This document shows, in pieces, positions 1 to 6,441 of a stretch of DNA of 12,131 bases. The stretch lies in assembly GCA_002417825.1 (NCBI GenBank), contig DICX01000059.1:2510-14640 (forward strand), written 5' to 3'. The position numbers and the translations under genes are program-made. Below the pieces are notes generated by a model. The model saw nothing but the letters and a program-made list of their open reading frames with translations. It searched no databases and was not told the DNA's origin. Positions within the stretch are counted from its first letter, which is position 1; every line of letters begins with the position of its first letter. The DNA comes from Lactobacillus sp. UBA5815. GTDB lineage: Bacteria > Bacillota > Bacilli > Lactobacillales > Lactobacillaceae.

Positions 1-113
1 ACTTTTTGGTCTGGTTGTGTCACGACACCTAAAATCTGATAACCAGCCGATAAAAGGCCTTCTAAAATCGGAATGCCAAAAGCTGGTGTTCCCATAAAAA
101 TAACTGAAGCCAT
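1..113 (-). CDS. fmt: Methionyl-tRNA formyltransferase, N-terminal fragment (cut by window edge)
   Basis: The first 37 codons of a minus-strand gene that leaves the window at base 1. The protein begins MASVIFMGTPAFGIPILEG and continues through GYQILGVVTQPDQK. This is the first strand-helix-strand unit of the Fmt Rossmann-like domain, with the family hallmark FMGTPxF near the N-terminus. Fmt formylates Met-tRNA(fMet) with 10-formyltetrahydrofolate to make the initiator tRNA, so it uses the product of the FolD pathway encoded upstream. The ATG at 113 lies 18 bases after the priA stop, preceded by a weak purine-rich GAGAAAG. The priA-fmt order is common in Firmicutes. Only about a tenth of the protein is visible, so nothing can be said about its catalytic residues. 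Confidence 0.9.
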   Translation of the reverse strand, partial: MASVIFMGTPAFGIPILEGLLSAGYQILGVVTQPDQK

Positions 114-131
114 GACTTTCTCTTTTCTTTA

Positions 132-2510
132 TTACATTATTTTTTGTGGCTCAAGATCAATATAGACATTGAGTCCCTTTTTCTTAACGACTTGAGCAGA
201 ATCTTGAACTTGATGAAGCAAAGCCTTCAATTTTGGCTCTTTTTTATATTTTACCAGTATTTGATAGTAGTATTGCTTCTTTAAGCGAGAAATCGCACTC
301 GGCGTTGGTCCCAAAACGATCGTTGGTAAATGCAGCTGCTGCATCAGCTGTCTTTTAATATTAAAAGCTTCTTTAGCAGCATCTTGTGAATTCTCGCTAG
401 CAACTGAAATCAAAATCGTATAAAAAAAGGGCGGGTAATTTCCTTGATAGCGAACAGCTAATTCATGTTGATAGAAACGTTCATAATCTTGTGTTTGTGC
501 CAATTTGATGGCATAGTGCTCAGGATTGTACGTTTGAATCAACACGTGCCCTGTCTTCTGAGCACGCCCTGCACGTCCTGCAACTTGTGTCAAAAGATCA
601 AACGTTCGTTCCGAAGCATTATAATTGGGCAGCCAAAGCGTCGTATCCGCATTGATCACCCCAACCAGTGTCACATTGGGAAAATCCAATCCCTTCGCGA
701 CCATCTGTGTTCCTAAAAGAATATCCGCTTTTTGCTGTGCAAATTGATCTAATATCTTTTTATAACTATTTTTGCGGCGCGTCGTGTCAACATCCATTCG
801 TAAAAGTCGAGCTTCAGGAACCAATTTCTGCAATTCAGCCTCTACTTTTTGTGTCCCTGTTCCCAAAAAACGAATCTCACGACTTTGGCAATTAGGGCAG
901 CACTTCGGGACAGGCATATGATACCCACAGTAGTGGCACTGCATGCGCTGAGTATCCTGATGCAGTGTCAGCGAAACATCACAATTAGGACAGCGAAGCA
1001 CGAACCCACAATTTCTGCAGAGCATAAAATTTGCGAAACCACGTCGATTCAGCATCAGAATCACTTGCTCTTTTTGCTTTAATCGTGTTTTGATTGCGGT
1101 CACCAGCTCAGCTGATAAATCAAATTGATCTTGAACAAATTTAGTCTTTTTCAAATCAATAAGTTCCACTTGCGGTAATGCATGATGGTTGGCCCGTTTC
1201 GTTAACCGTAAAAGTTGATAGACATCCTTTTGTGCACGTGCACGACTGGTCAAATCTGGCGTTGCACTGCCTAAAATCAACGGACAATGATGATAAGCAC
1301 TACGCCAGCGTGCAACGTCACGTGCATGATAACGCGGGGTATCTTCTTGTTTGTAGCTGGCCTCATGCTCTTCATCCATCACGATCAAACCCAAGTTAGC
1401 GATCGGTGCGAAAACAGCGCTCCTAGCCCCTACAACGACACGTGCCTCACCACGTCGAATACGCCGCCATTCATCATAGCGTTCTCCAGCAGACAAACTG
1501 CTGTGTAAAACGGCAACATCTGTTCCAAAACGACTTTTAACTTGGCGAACCATTTGTGGGGTCAAAGCAATTTCCGGCACAAGCATCAATGCATTGCGAC
1601 CTATGGACAGCGCCTGATCGATGGCTTGCAAGTAAACTTCCGTTTTACCGCTTCCAGTGACTCCTTCTAGTAGAAACGTACGCGCCTTCTTTGCCTGAAC
1701 CTGTTCAACGATTTTCTGTAAAGCTGATGCTTGCTCTGAATTCAATTTCAATGGTTTAGAGGGCTTCACCTCGCTACTTTTTAGCGGATCACGATAAACT
1801 TCAACTTCTTTAGTACACAACCAATTTTTAGTTACTGCAGCTTTCAACGTTGATATCGGAAGACCTGAATCATGCATCAATTTCTGGGTCATCATTGGAA
1901 AGTCATCCATATGGTCACGTAAAAATTGCAAAAGCTGTTGCTGATTTTTGGCATTCTTCCTTAAATGCTTTTCAAGCTGATGATAATCAGGAACAGGTTT
2001 CGGCAAATCATATTGAATTTCTAGCTTAGCTCTAGCACGATTCTCAACGACGTATTCGATGCGTGCTTTCCCTTTTTTCAACAAGTCTTTTGCCCACACG
2101 AGTTGTTTGATGCTCGTCAATCGATCAAAGTCAACCGGCTCAATACTTGAATCAGTTTTCGAAACAGGAACTAAACGCTTTCGGTAGTTGGCTCGCATCA
2201 TATAAGGAAGCATCGTTTGCAAAATCGTGATTCGATAAGAAAAAATCTGATCTGCCAGCACAGCCGATAAAGCAACCAGTTCTGGTGTTAACGGTGGCTG
2301 TTCATCGACAACGACTAAAAGTTTTTTTAACTTTCCTTCAAAAGCTTGATGATCACTTAATTTAACGACGAATCCTTGCACGCGACGATGTCCAAAGGGC
2401 ACAATGACACGTGATCCAATCGATAAATCATCAAATTCAGAGGGAACCTCATATTCAAAGGGGCGATCAGTTTGTTTGGCTGCTACGTCTACGATGACCT
2501 GTGCAATCAT
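132..2510 (-). CDS. priA: Primosomal replication-restart helicase PriA
   Basis: A 792-residue protein of near-normal family length. PriA is a 3'-to-5' DNA helicase that recognises stalled forks and starts reloading of the replicative helicase. The N-terminal 3'-DNA-binding domain (from MIAQVIVDVAA, about residues 1-105) is followed by a winged-helix region. The helicase core has Walker A GVTGSGKT at 283-290 and the DEEH box at 379-382. Two zinc sites are inserted, with all eight cysteines present: 498, 501, 507, 510, 525, 528, 538 and 541. The C-terminal half keeps the GTQMVAKGLDFPNV and QVAGRAGR helicase motifs. The start ATG at 2510 has an SD-like AGGTG four bases upstream. That SD begins three bases after the U-tract of a terminator hairpin, so priA appears to depend on readthrough from gmk-rpoZ. 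fmt follows 18 bases downstream. Confidence 0.97.
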   Translation of the reverse strand: MIAQVIVDVAAKQTDRPFEYEVPSEFDDLSIGSRVIVPFGHRRVQGFVVKLSDHQAFEGKLKKLLVVVDEQPPLTPELVALSAVLADQIFSYRITILQTMLPYMMRANYRKRLVPVSKTDSSIEPVDFDRLTSIKQLVWAKDLLKKGKARIEYVVENRARAKLEIQYDLPKPVPDYHQLEKHLRKNAKNQQQLLQFLRDHMDDFPMMTQKLMHDSGLPISTLKAAVTKNWLCTKEVEVYRDPLKSSEVKPSKPLKLNSEQASALQKIVEQVQAKKARTFLLEGVTGSGKTEVYLQAIDQALSIGRNALMLVPEIALTPQMVRQVKSRFGTDVAVLHSSLSAGERYDEWRRIRRGEARVVVGARSAVFAPIANLGLIVMDEEHEASYKQEDTPRYHARDVARWRSAYHHCPLILGSATPDLTSRARAQKDVYQLLRLTKRANHHALPQVELIDLKKTKFVQDQFDLSAELVTAIKTRLKQKEQVILMLNRRGFANFMLCRNCGFVLRCPNCDVSLTLHQDTQRMQCHYCGYHMPVPKCCPNCQSREIRFLGTGTQKVEAELQKLVPEARLLRMDVDTTRRKNSYKKILDQFAQQKADILLGTQMVAKGLDFPNVTLVGVINADTTLWLPNYNASERTFDLLTQVAGRAGRAQKTGHVLIQTYNPEHYAIKLAQTQDYERFYQHELAVRYQGNYPPFFYTILISVASENSQDAAKEAFNIKRQLMQQLHLPTIVLGPTPSAISRLKKQYYYQILVKYKKEPKLKALLHQVQDSAQVVKKKGLNVYIDLEPQKIM

Positions 2511-2522
2511 TTTTCACCTGTC

Positions 2523-2552
2523 AAAAAAGCCTCCATCATGAGAGATGAAGGC
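2523..2552 (-). terminator. Intrinsic terminator or attenuator between rpoZ and priA
   Basis: On the minus strand the RNA would form a 9-bp stem (bases 2552-2544 with 2537-2529, one G-U pair) with a 6-base loop, followed directly by six U residues (2528-2523). It lies 36 bases after the rpoZ stop and 12 bases before the priA ATG. It ends just before the priA ribosome-binding site. The opposite strand has no U-tract, so it should act only for minus-strand transcription. Confidence 0.8.
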
Positions 2553-2588
2553 CGATACCAAAAAAGCATCAAATACCTGCTTGTCTTA

Positions 2589-2798
2589 CTAAATACGATG
2601 ATTTTCATCGATAACCACTTTTCCCGCCGCAATTTCCTCTAAAGCTTGGCCAACGGCTTTTTGCGACTTAAAATGATCCAATGCGGCAGGTGATCCTGAT
2701 TCTAATTCATGTGCACGCTTAGAAGCCAAAACTGCTAATGAATAGCGTGAATCAACCTGTGATAATAATTTGTCAATCGATGGATAAACGATTTTCAT
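2589..2798 (-). CDS. rpoZ: RNA polymerase omega subunit
   Basis: A 69-residue protein beginning MKIVYPSIDKLLSQVDSRYSLAVLASKRAHELE. It matches the Firmicute omega subunit, which has a conserved PSID-L---DS-Y-L---A-KRA-E core. Omega assists folding and assembly of the beta-prime subunit of RNA polymerase. The reading frame is open 22 codons further upstream, but that extension would overlap gmk and lacks family similarity. The ATG at 2798 has a perfect AAGGAGG six bases upstream, so it is the chosen start. The gene begins one base after the gmk stop, which implies translational coupling; the gmk-rpoZ pair is conserved in Firmicutes. The C-terminus (about 45-69) is acidic and variable, as usual for the family. 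Confidence 0.95.
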   Translation of the reverse strand: MKIVYPSIDKLLSQVDSRYSLAVLASKRAHELESGSPAALDHFKSQKAVGQALEEIAAGKVVIDENHRI

Positions 2799-2799
2799 A

Positions 2800-3414
2800 T
2801 TAATCCTCCTTGACCATTTTTCGATATTCGTCAATAACCCGCTTAACACTGACGTGTTCAGCACTCACGATATCTTTGATGTGTTCGACAGCATTTGCAA
2901 CCGTGTCATTGACGACTGCATAATCGTAATCTGCCATCATCAAAATTTCTTTTTTTGCCTGCTTCATTCTTTCAAGAATGACCGCTTCATCATCTGTTCC
3001 ACGATGCTCGATACGGTGTTTGAGTTCATGCAGGTCTGGTGGTGTCAAAAAAATGAAAACACCATCTTGAAATTGTTTTCTCACCTGTTTTGCGCCATTA
3101 ACATCGATTTCAAGTAAAACATCATGCCCATCTGCAAGCATTTTTTTCAAAGGGCCTAATGGTGTTCCATAGTAATGACCAACATATTCGTTGTATTCAA
3201 GCAGCTCATGATTTTCAATCGCCTGTTGAAAACGTTGTGGTGACACGAAATAATAATCTTTGCCATCGATTTCGCCAGGACGTGGATGGCGGGTCGTCAT
3301 CGAAACTGAATACTCAAATGGAAAAGCTTTCGTCTTCACGATAGCACTCTTGACAGTTCCTTTGCCAACACCAGAGGGGCCTGAGAGTACTAGTAATAAT
3401 CCTTTATTAGCCAT
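2800..3414 (-). CDS. gmk: Guanylate kinase
   Basis: A 204-residue cytosolic enzyme that phosphorylates GMP (and dGMP) to the diphosphate with ATP. The P-loop GPSGVGKG is at residues 12-19. The GMP-binding region contains SMTTRHPRPGEIDGKDYYFV and later the EYNEYVGHYYGTP stretch, both typical of the family. The RIEHRGTDD segment corresponds to the lid. Length is normal. The ATG at 3414 has an AGGGAG ribosome-binding site. It is the first gene of a minus-strand unit gmk-rpoZ-(terminator)-priA-fmt, and a TATAAT box lies 27-32 bases upstream of the start codon. Upstream, a plus-strand gene with a LexA-type promoter is read divergently. Confidence 0.97.
   Translation of the reverse strand: MANKGLLLVLSGPSGVGKGTVKSAIVKTKAFPFEYSVSMTTRHPRPGEIDGKDYYFVSPQRFQQAIENHELLEYNEYVGHYYGTPLGPLKKMLADGHDVLLEIDVNGAKQVRKQFQDGVFIFLTPPDLHELKHRIEHRGTDDEAVILERMKQAKKEILMMADYDYAVVNDTVANAVEHIKDIVSAEHVSVKRVIDEYRKMVKED
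2805..2811 (-). promoter_or_regulatory. Shine-Dalgarno site of rpoZ
   Basis: A perfect minus-strand AAGGAGG inside the last codons of gmk, with a 6-base spacer to the ATG at 2798. It decides the rpoZ start against the longer open frame reaching 2864. Confidence 0.9.
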
Positions 3415-3440
3415 GATTACTCCCTTTTACTAGCTAATTT

Positions 3441-3468
3441 ATTATATCTATCATGCACTAAAGCTGAA
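3441..3468 (-). promoter_or_regulatory. Probable gmk promoter
   Basis: The minus strand carries a perfect -10 hexamer TATAAT (3446-3441). A poor -35 match, TTCAGC (3468-3463), lies 16 bases upstream. The predicted start of transcription would give a leader of about 20 bases before the gmk ATG, enough for its ribosome-binding site only. The -10 is convincing and the -35 is weak. Confidence 0.55.
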
Positions 3469-3538
3469 TACTTTTCAAGTCTCGGCTAAGATGCCAGCTT
3501 GATTACAAATTATTTTTGATTTTTCATATGGCAAGTAG

Positions 3539-3567
3539 TTGCTTAAAAGAACGTTTGTTCGTATAAT
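3539..3567 (+). promoter_or_regulatory. Promoter of the plus-strand 99-residue gene
   Basis: A -35-like TTGCTT (3539-3544) and a perfect -10 TATAAT (3562-3567) are separated by exactly 17 bases. Transcription should begin near 3574, leaving a leader of about 33 bases before the ATG at 3607. A LexA-type palindrome fills the spacer and a second one lies at the start of the transcript. This arrangement would allow tight repression. Confidence 0.7.
3548..3561 (+). promoter_or_regulatory. Putative LexA (SOS) operator 1
   Basis: The sequence AGAACGTTTGTTCG contains a perfect inverted repeat, GAAC-N4-GTTC. It differs at two positions from the Gram-positive SOS box consensus CGAAC-RNRY-GTTYG. It lies wholly between the -35 and -10 hexamers, where a bound repressor would block RNA polymerase. 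The assignment is by motif only; no lexA gene is in the window. Confidence 0.65.
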
Positions 3568-3576
3568 AAAGTCAAG

Positions 3577-3590
3577 CAAACAAATGTTCG
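3577..3590 (+). promoter_or_regulatory. Putative LexA (SOS) operator 2
   Basis: CAAACAAATGTTCG matches the Gram-positive SOS box CGAAC-RNRY-GTTYG at 13 of 14 positions. It lies just downstream of the predicted transcription start and 29 bases centre to centre from operator 1. Both copies are followed by ATAA-type sequence, so the two sites form a loose direct repeat. A PurR-type reading of the GAAC half-sites is possible but fits less well. Confidence 0.65.
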
Positions 3591-3606
3591 ATAAGCGGGG
3601 AATCTT

Positions 3607-3906
3607 ATGGTAATGACTGTCACACAACACATCAAAACACAATTTCATAAAATTTATCATTATCTTTTTACTTACGATACACAAAAAAGAACAACGACCG
3701 GACAGGCATCTTTAAAAATGGCAGGCTTACTCAGCTATGCACTTTTAAATCGCTCTTTCGTCTTATTAACGTTCGATGATGGCACAAGCGAAATTGGTCA
3801 AGTGATACGTCGCTTATCAGCTGAAAGCTTCGTTTTTCGCAGTTACAATCAGAAGGTTTTAACTATCACTGACATAAATAAAGTATTTCGTGTCGATCTT
3901 GGCTAA
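3607..3906 (+). CDS. Small protein of unknown function, possibly YolD-like and SOS-controlled
   Basis: A 99-residue protein and the only plus-strand gene in the window. I do not recognise it with certainty. Residues 1-50 look helical and basic. Residues 51-97 look like a small beta-barrel: strand FVLLTF, turn DDGTSEIGQV, strands FVFRSY and KVLTIT, then DINKVFRV. The pattern (strand, DG turn, G at the next strand, closing D-I--V) recalls the C-terminal half of YolD-like proteins, which in Bacillus accompany SOS-induced Y-family polymerases. That is a resemblance by eye only. No signal peptide or clear membrane segment is present. ATG 3607 follows AAGCGGGG by six bases; ATG 3613 is an alternative start. 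Two LexA-type palindromes lie in its promoter. It converges on recN and shares a bidirectional terminator with it. No polymerase gene is adjacent. Confidence 0.75.
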   Translation: MVMTVTQHIKTQFHKIYHYLFTYDTQKRTTTGQASLKMAGLLSYALLNRSFVLLTFDDGTSEIGQVIRRLSAESFVFRSYNQKVLTITDINKVFRVDLG

Positions 3907-3913
3907 TGTTAAT

Positions 3914-3946
3914 AAAAATGATGCCTTTAAAGGCATCATTTTTTTT
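3914..3946. terminator. Bidirectional intrinsic terminator between the 99-residue gene and recN
   Basis: A perfect 30-base palindrome (3914-3943) whose core is TGATGCC-TTTAAA-GGCATCA, flanked by A5 on the left and T8 on the right. In the plus direction the stem is followed by U8. In the minus direction it is followed by U5-AUUAA. It begins seven bases after the stop of the plus-strand gene, and its right arm contains the recN stop codon (3938-3936). It therefore can end transcription of both convergent units. Confidence 0.9.
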
Positions 3947-5621
3947 GTCGCTGTGATTGCTGCCACAAGTTTTCAGCACTTTTTTCCGCGACTTCAGTTA
4001 CGGCTTTCCCAGAAATCATTTGGGCAATCACACGAATCGCTTCATCGGAGCGAAGTGCTTTGACACGTGTGAACGTTTCACGATTCTCAATCACTTTATC
4101 AACCTTTTGATAATGATCACCTGCAGCTGCCACTTGAGGTGAATGCGTGATCACGATTACCTGTTTCGTTCCTGCTAAATTTTGCATCTTTTGTCCAATA
4201 GCTGCCGCGACCCGCCCAGATACACCTGTATCGATTTCATCAAAAATCATTGTTTTTACTGGTTCTTCATGACTAAAGATCACTTTGAGTGCGAGAACGA
4301 GACGAGATTGTTCACCGCCAGAAATGACTTTAACCAATGGCATCAAATCCTCGCCTGGGTTCGTTGCAATATAAAAAGAAGCTTGATCATGGCCATTGGG
4401 CAAAAAGGAAGTTGAGTGATTGAAGCGAATTGAAAATCGTGCACGATTCATATATAAATCAGCCAATTCCTGCTTAACCGCCTGTTCAAGTTTTATCGCC
4501 GTTTTTTGCCGCAGATCATGCAAAGCATGTGCTTGTTGCGTCATGACTGTCGTCAACGTCGTGAGCTGGGCTTTGATTTGATCTTCATCAAAACTGCCTG
4601 CATCAAATTGATTGAGTGTTTTTTTGACTTTTTCTGAAAAATTTAAAACATCTTTCAAGGTCGGTCCATATTTCTTCTTGAGTTGATTCAGTGTTTCTAA
4701 TCGCTGATAAACTTCCTGAAAATGAGCATCGTCAAAATCCAAATCATCAACGATACTACCCAGCTGACTTCGAAAATCATTAAGCGAATAAATCCCATCA
4801 GAAAGTGATTGAACCATATTTTTAAATTCTGTACCGTAAGAAACCAATTCATCAGCATTTTGTTGTGCTGTTCCCAAAAGCGTTGCAATTCCCTGTTCAT
4901 CATCATCAAATAACTGAATCAATAAATTTACAGTATCTGCAATTTTTTGAAAATTCTTTAGTTTTTGATATTCCAGCGAGAGGCGTTCATCTTCATGAGA
5001 ATCTTGAAGGTGAGCTTCCTGCAATTCCTCATTTTGGAAACGTAAAACGTCTTGCTTTTGAGCAAGTGCTTGTGCATTCTTTTGAAGTTTCGTTAATTGC
5101 TGGGTCAATTTATACCATTGCTCGTAATTTTCTCGATAAGCTTTCAAAGGTTTCTGCAGCATCGAACCCGCAAAACGATCGAGTAACTGTAATTGGTCCT
5201 GACGCATCATCAATTGATGATCGTCTTGACCATGCATATCAACTAAGTAAACGCCCAGTGATCGTAAAGCCGCCATCGTTGTCAATTGTCCATTGACACG
5301 GATCAAATTTCGACCACGAATCGAAATCGCACGACTGATCACTAGCTGATCATCGTCAAGTGGCAGGCCATAATCATCACATACCTGTGCGATGGGTCTT
5401 TTCTCTTTACCTAGAGCAAAAAGGCCCGTAACCGTTGCTTTTTGCTCACCCGTACGAATCATTTCAGCCTGAGCACGATGGCCAAGAAGCAACGAAAGGG
5501 CATCAACTAAAATCGACTTTCCTGCACCGGTTTCGCCGAGCAAAACAGTCATCTGATCTTTAAAATGAATGGTTAAGGTTTTAATCGTTGCAAAATTCTT
5601 GATATCAAGTTCAATGAGCAT
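3936..5621 (-). CDS. recN: DNA repair ATPase RecN
   Basis: A 561-residue SMC-like ATPase of normal family length, which acts early at DNA double-strand breaks and promotes end cohesion for RecA-dependent repair. Walker A GETGAGKS is at 29-36 near the N-terminus. The middle (about 150-380) is a glutamine-, leucine- and lysine-rich coiled coil. The C-terminal lobe has the ABC signature SGGEQSR at 434-440 and Walker B MIFDEIDTG with the D461-E462 pair. Most family members have SGGELSR, and the Gln at 438 is a mild variant. ATG 5621 has a perfect AAGGAGG that overlaps the tlyA stop, so translation is probably coupled. It is the last gene of the folD-recN run. I see no LexA box directly in front of it. 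The stop codon lies inside the bidirectional terminator. Confidence 0.97.
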   Translation of the reverse strand: MLIELDIKNFATIKTLTIHFKDQMTVLLGETGAGKSILVDALSLLLGHRAQAEMIRTGEQKATVTGLFALGKEKRPIAQVCDDYGLPLDDDQLVISRAISIRGRNLIRVNGQLTTMAALRSLGVYLVDMHGQDDHQLMMRQDQLQLLDRFAGSMLQKPLKAYRENYEQWYKLTQQLTKLQKNAQALAQKQDVLRFQNEELQEAHLQDSHEDERLSLEYQKLKNFQKIADTVNLLIQLFDDDEQGIATLLGTAQQNADELVSYGTEFKNMVQSLSDGIYSLNDFRSQLGSIVDDLDFDDAHFQEVYQRLETLNQLKKKYGPTLKDVLNFSEKVKKTLNQFDAGSFDEDQIKAQLTTLTTVMTQQAHALHDLRQKTAIKLEQAVKQELADLYMNRARFSIRFNHSTSFLPNGHDQASFYIATNPGEDLMPLVKVISGGEQSRLVLALKVIFSHEEPVKTMIFDEIDTGVSGRVAAAIGQKMQNLAGTKQVIVITHSPQVAAAGDHYQKVDKVIENRETFTRVKALRSDEAIRVIAQMISGKAVTEVAEKSAENLWQQSQRQKK

Positions 5622-5631
5622 AGCATCCTCC

Positions 5632-6441
5632 TTAAAGTTCAGACGCAGCCTGAATGACTTGTTTGATATCGCCCGACCACAATAATTCAGAAGGATGGGC
5701 AGTATCCTTACTCAAATGAATCAAAAATTCAATATTTCCTTTTCCACCTTTTATCGGTGAAAAATCCAATCCTAAAACGTTGAAACCGATTTTTCTAGCC
5801 TGATCGATCGTATGAATAAGCACACGTTCATGCGTAGCATGATTACGAATGATACCATTCTTGCCAACGCTTTCGCGGCCTGCTTCAAACTGAGGCTTGA
5901 TCAAGCATACAGCGTCACAACCATCTTTTAAAATTTGATACATTGGCGGCATAATGAGATCCAATGAAATAAAAGAAACATCTGTCATAGCAAAATCCGG
6001 AAGGCCTTGCGTGAAATCCTGTGGCTGGTTATAGCGGAAATTTTGACGTTCCATGACGATAACTCGCGGATCATCCCGCAGTTGCCAAGCTAATTGATTA
6101 TAGCCGACATCAAGTGCATAAACCTTTTTCGCGCCACTTTGCAAAGCAACATCCGTAAAACCGCCAGTCGACGCACCAATGTCTAAACATGTCTTATCTT
6201 TCAAGTCAATGTTAAAAACTTGAAGTGCCTTAGCCAATTTAAAACCGCCACGAGAAACATATTTTTTATGATCTGCTTTCACAAAAAAAGTTTCTGTTTC
6301 GATAAATTTTTCACCTGGCTTATCAATTCTTTGATGATTATGGTCACTGACAAGCCCTGCCATGATGGCACGTTGTGCCTGAGTTCTTGAATAGAATATG
6401 CCTTGTTCAAACAATAAGATATCTGCTCTTTTTTTAGTCAT
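5632..6441 (-). CDS. tlyA: TlyA/YqxC family rRNA 2'-O-methyltransferase (hemolysin A family)
   Basis: A 269-residue protein. An S4 RNA-binding domain (about 1-62, MTKKRADILLFEQGIFYSRTQA) is followed by an FtsJ/RrmJ-type methyltransferase fold. The SAM-binding motif is CLDIGASTGGF at 85-95, then KVYALDVGYNQLAW and TDVSFISL. TlyA-family enzymes methylate ribose 2'-hydroxyls in 16S and 23S rRNA, and the Bacillus equivalent is YqxC. Start: ATG 6441 overlaps the ispA TGA by one base and has AAAGG seven bases upstream. A GTG one codon earlier (6444) is possible but too close to that site. In Bacillus and many relatives an arginine repressor gene follows; here recN starts 10 bases after the stop. 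The hemolysin name is historical, and nothing here suggests a toxin. Confidence 0.92.
   Translation of the reverse strand: MTKKRADILLFEQGIFYSRTQAQRAIMAGLVSDHNHQRIDKPGEKFIETETFFVKADHKKYVSRGGFKLAKALQVFNIDLKDKTCLDIGASTGGFTDVALQSGAKKVYALDVGYNQLAWQLRDDPRVIVMERQNFRYNQPQDFTQGLPDFAMTDVSFISLDLIMPPMYQILKDGCDAVCLIKPQFEAGRESVGKNGIIRNHATHERVLIHTIDQARKIGFNVLGLDFSPIKGGKGNIEFLIHLSKDTAHPSELLWSGDIKQVIQAASEL

Noticed and set aside
2553..2588. A riboswitch or T-box leader in front of priA
   Set aside because: Only 36 bases lie between the rpoZ stop and the hairpin, too short for a known riboswitch, and no specifier or T-box sequence is seen.
3545..3594. PurR boxes, given GAAC half-sites near gmk
   Set aside because: The half-sites lack the preceding CC and the standard inverted spacing of PurBoxes, while both sites fit the LexA palindrome. 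They also lie well upstream of the gmk promoter.
3475..3684. A 69-codon minus-strand open frame upstream of gmk
   Set aside because: It overlaps the start of the plus-strand gene and its promoter, has no ribosome-binding site, and is rich in Cys and Ile from AT-rich sequence. It is not supported as a gene.
4865..5296. A 143-codon plus-strand open frame
   Set aside because: It lies wholly antisense to the coiled-coil part of recN, has no ribosome-binding site or promoter, and its sequence shows no protein-like conservation pattern. It is a shadow of recN.
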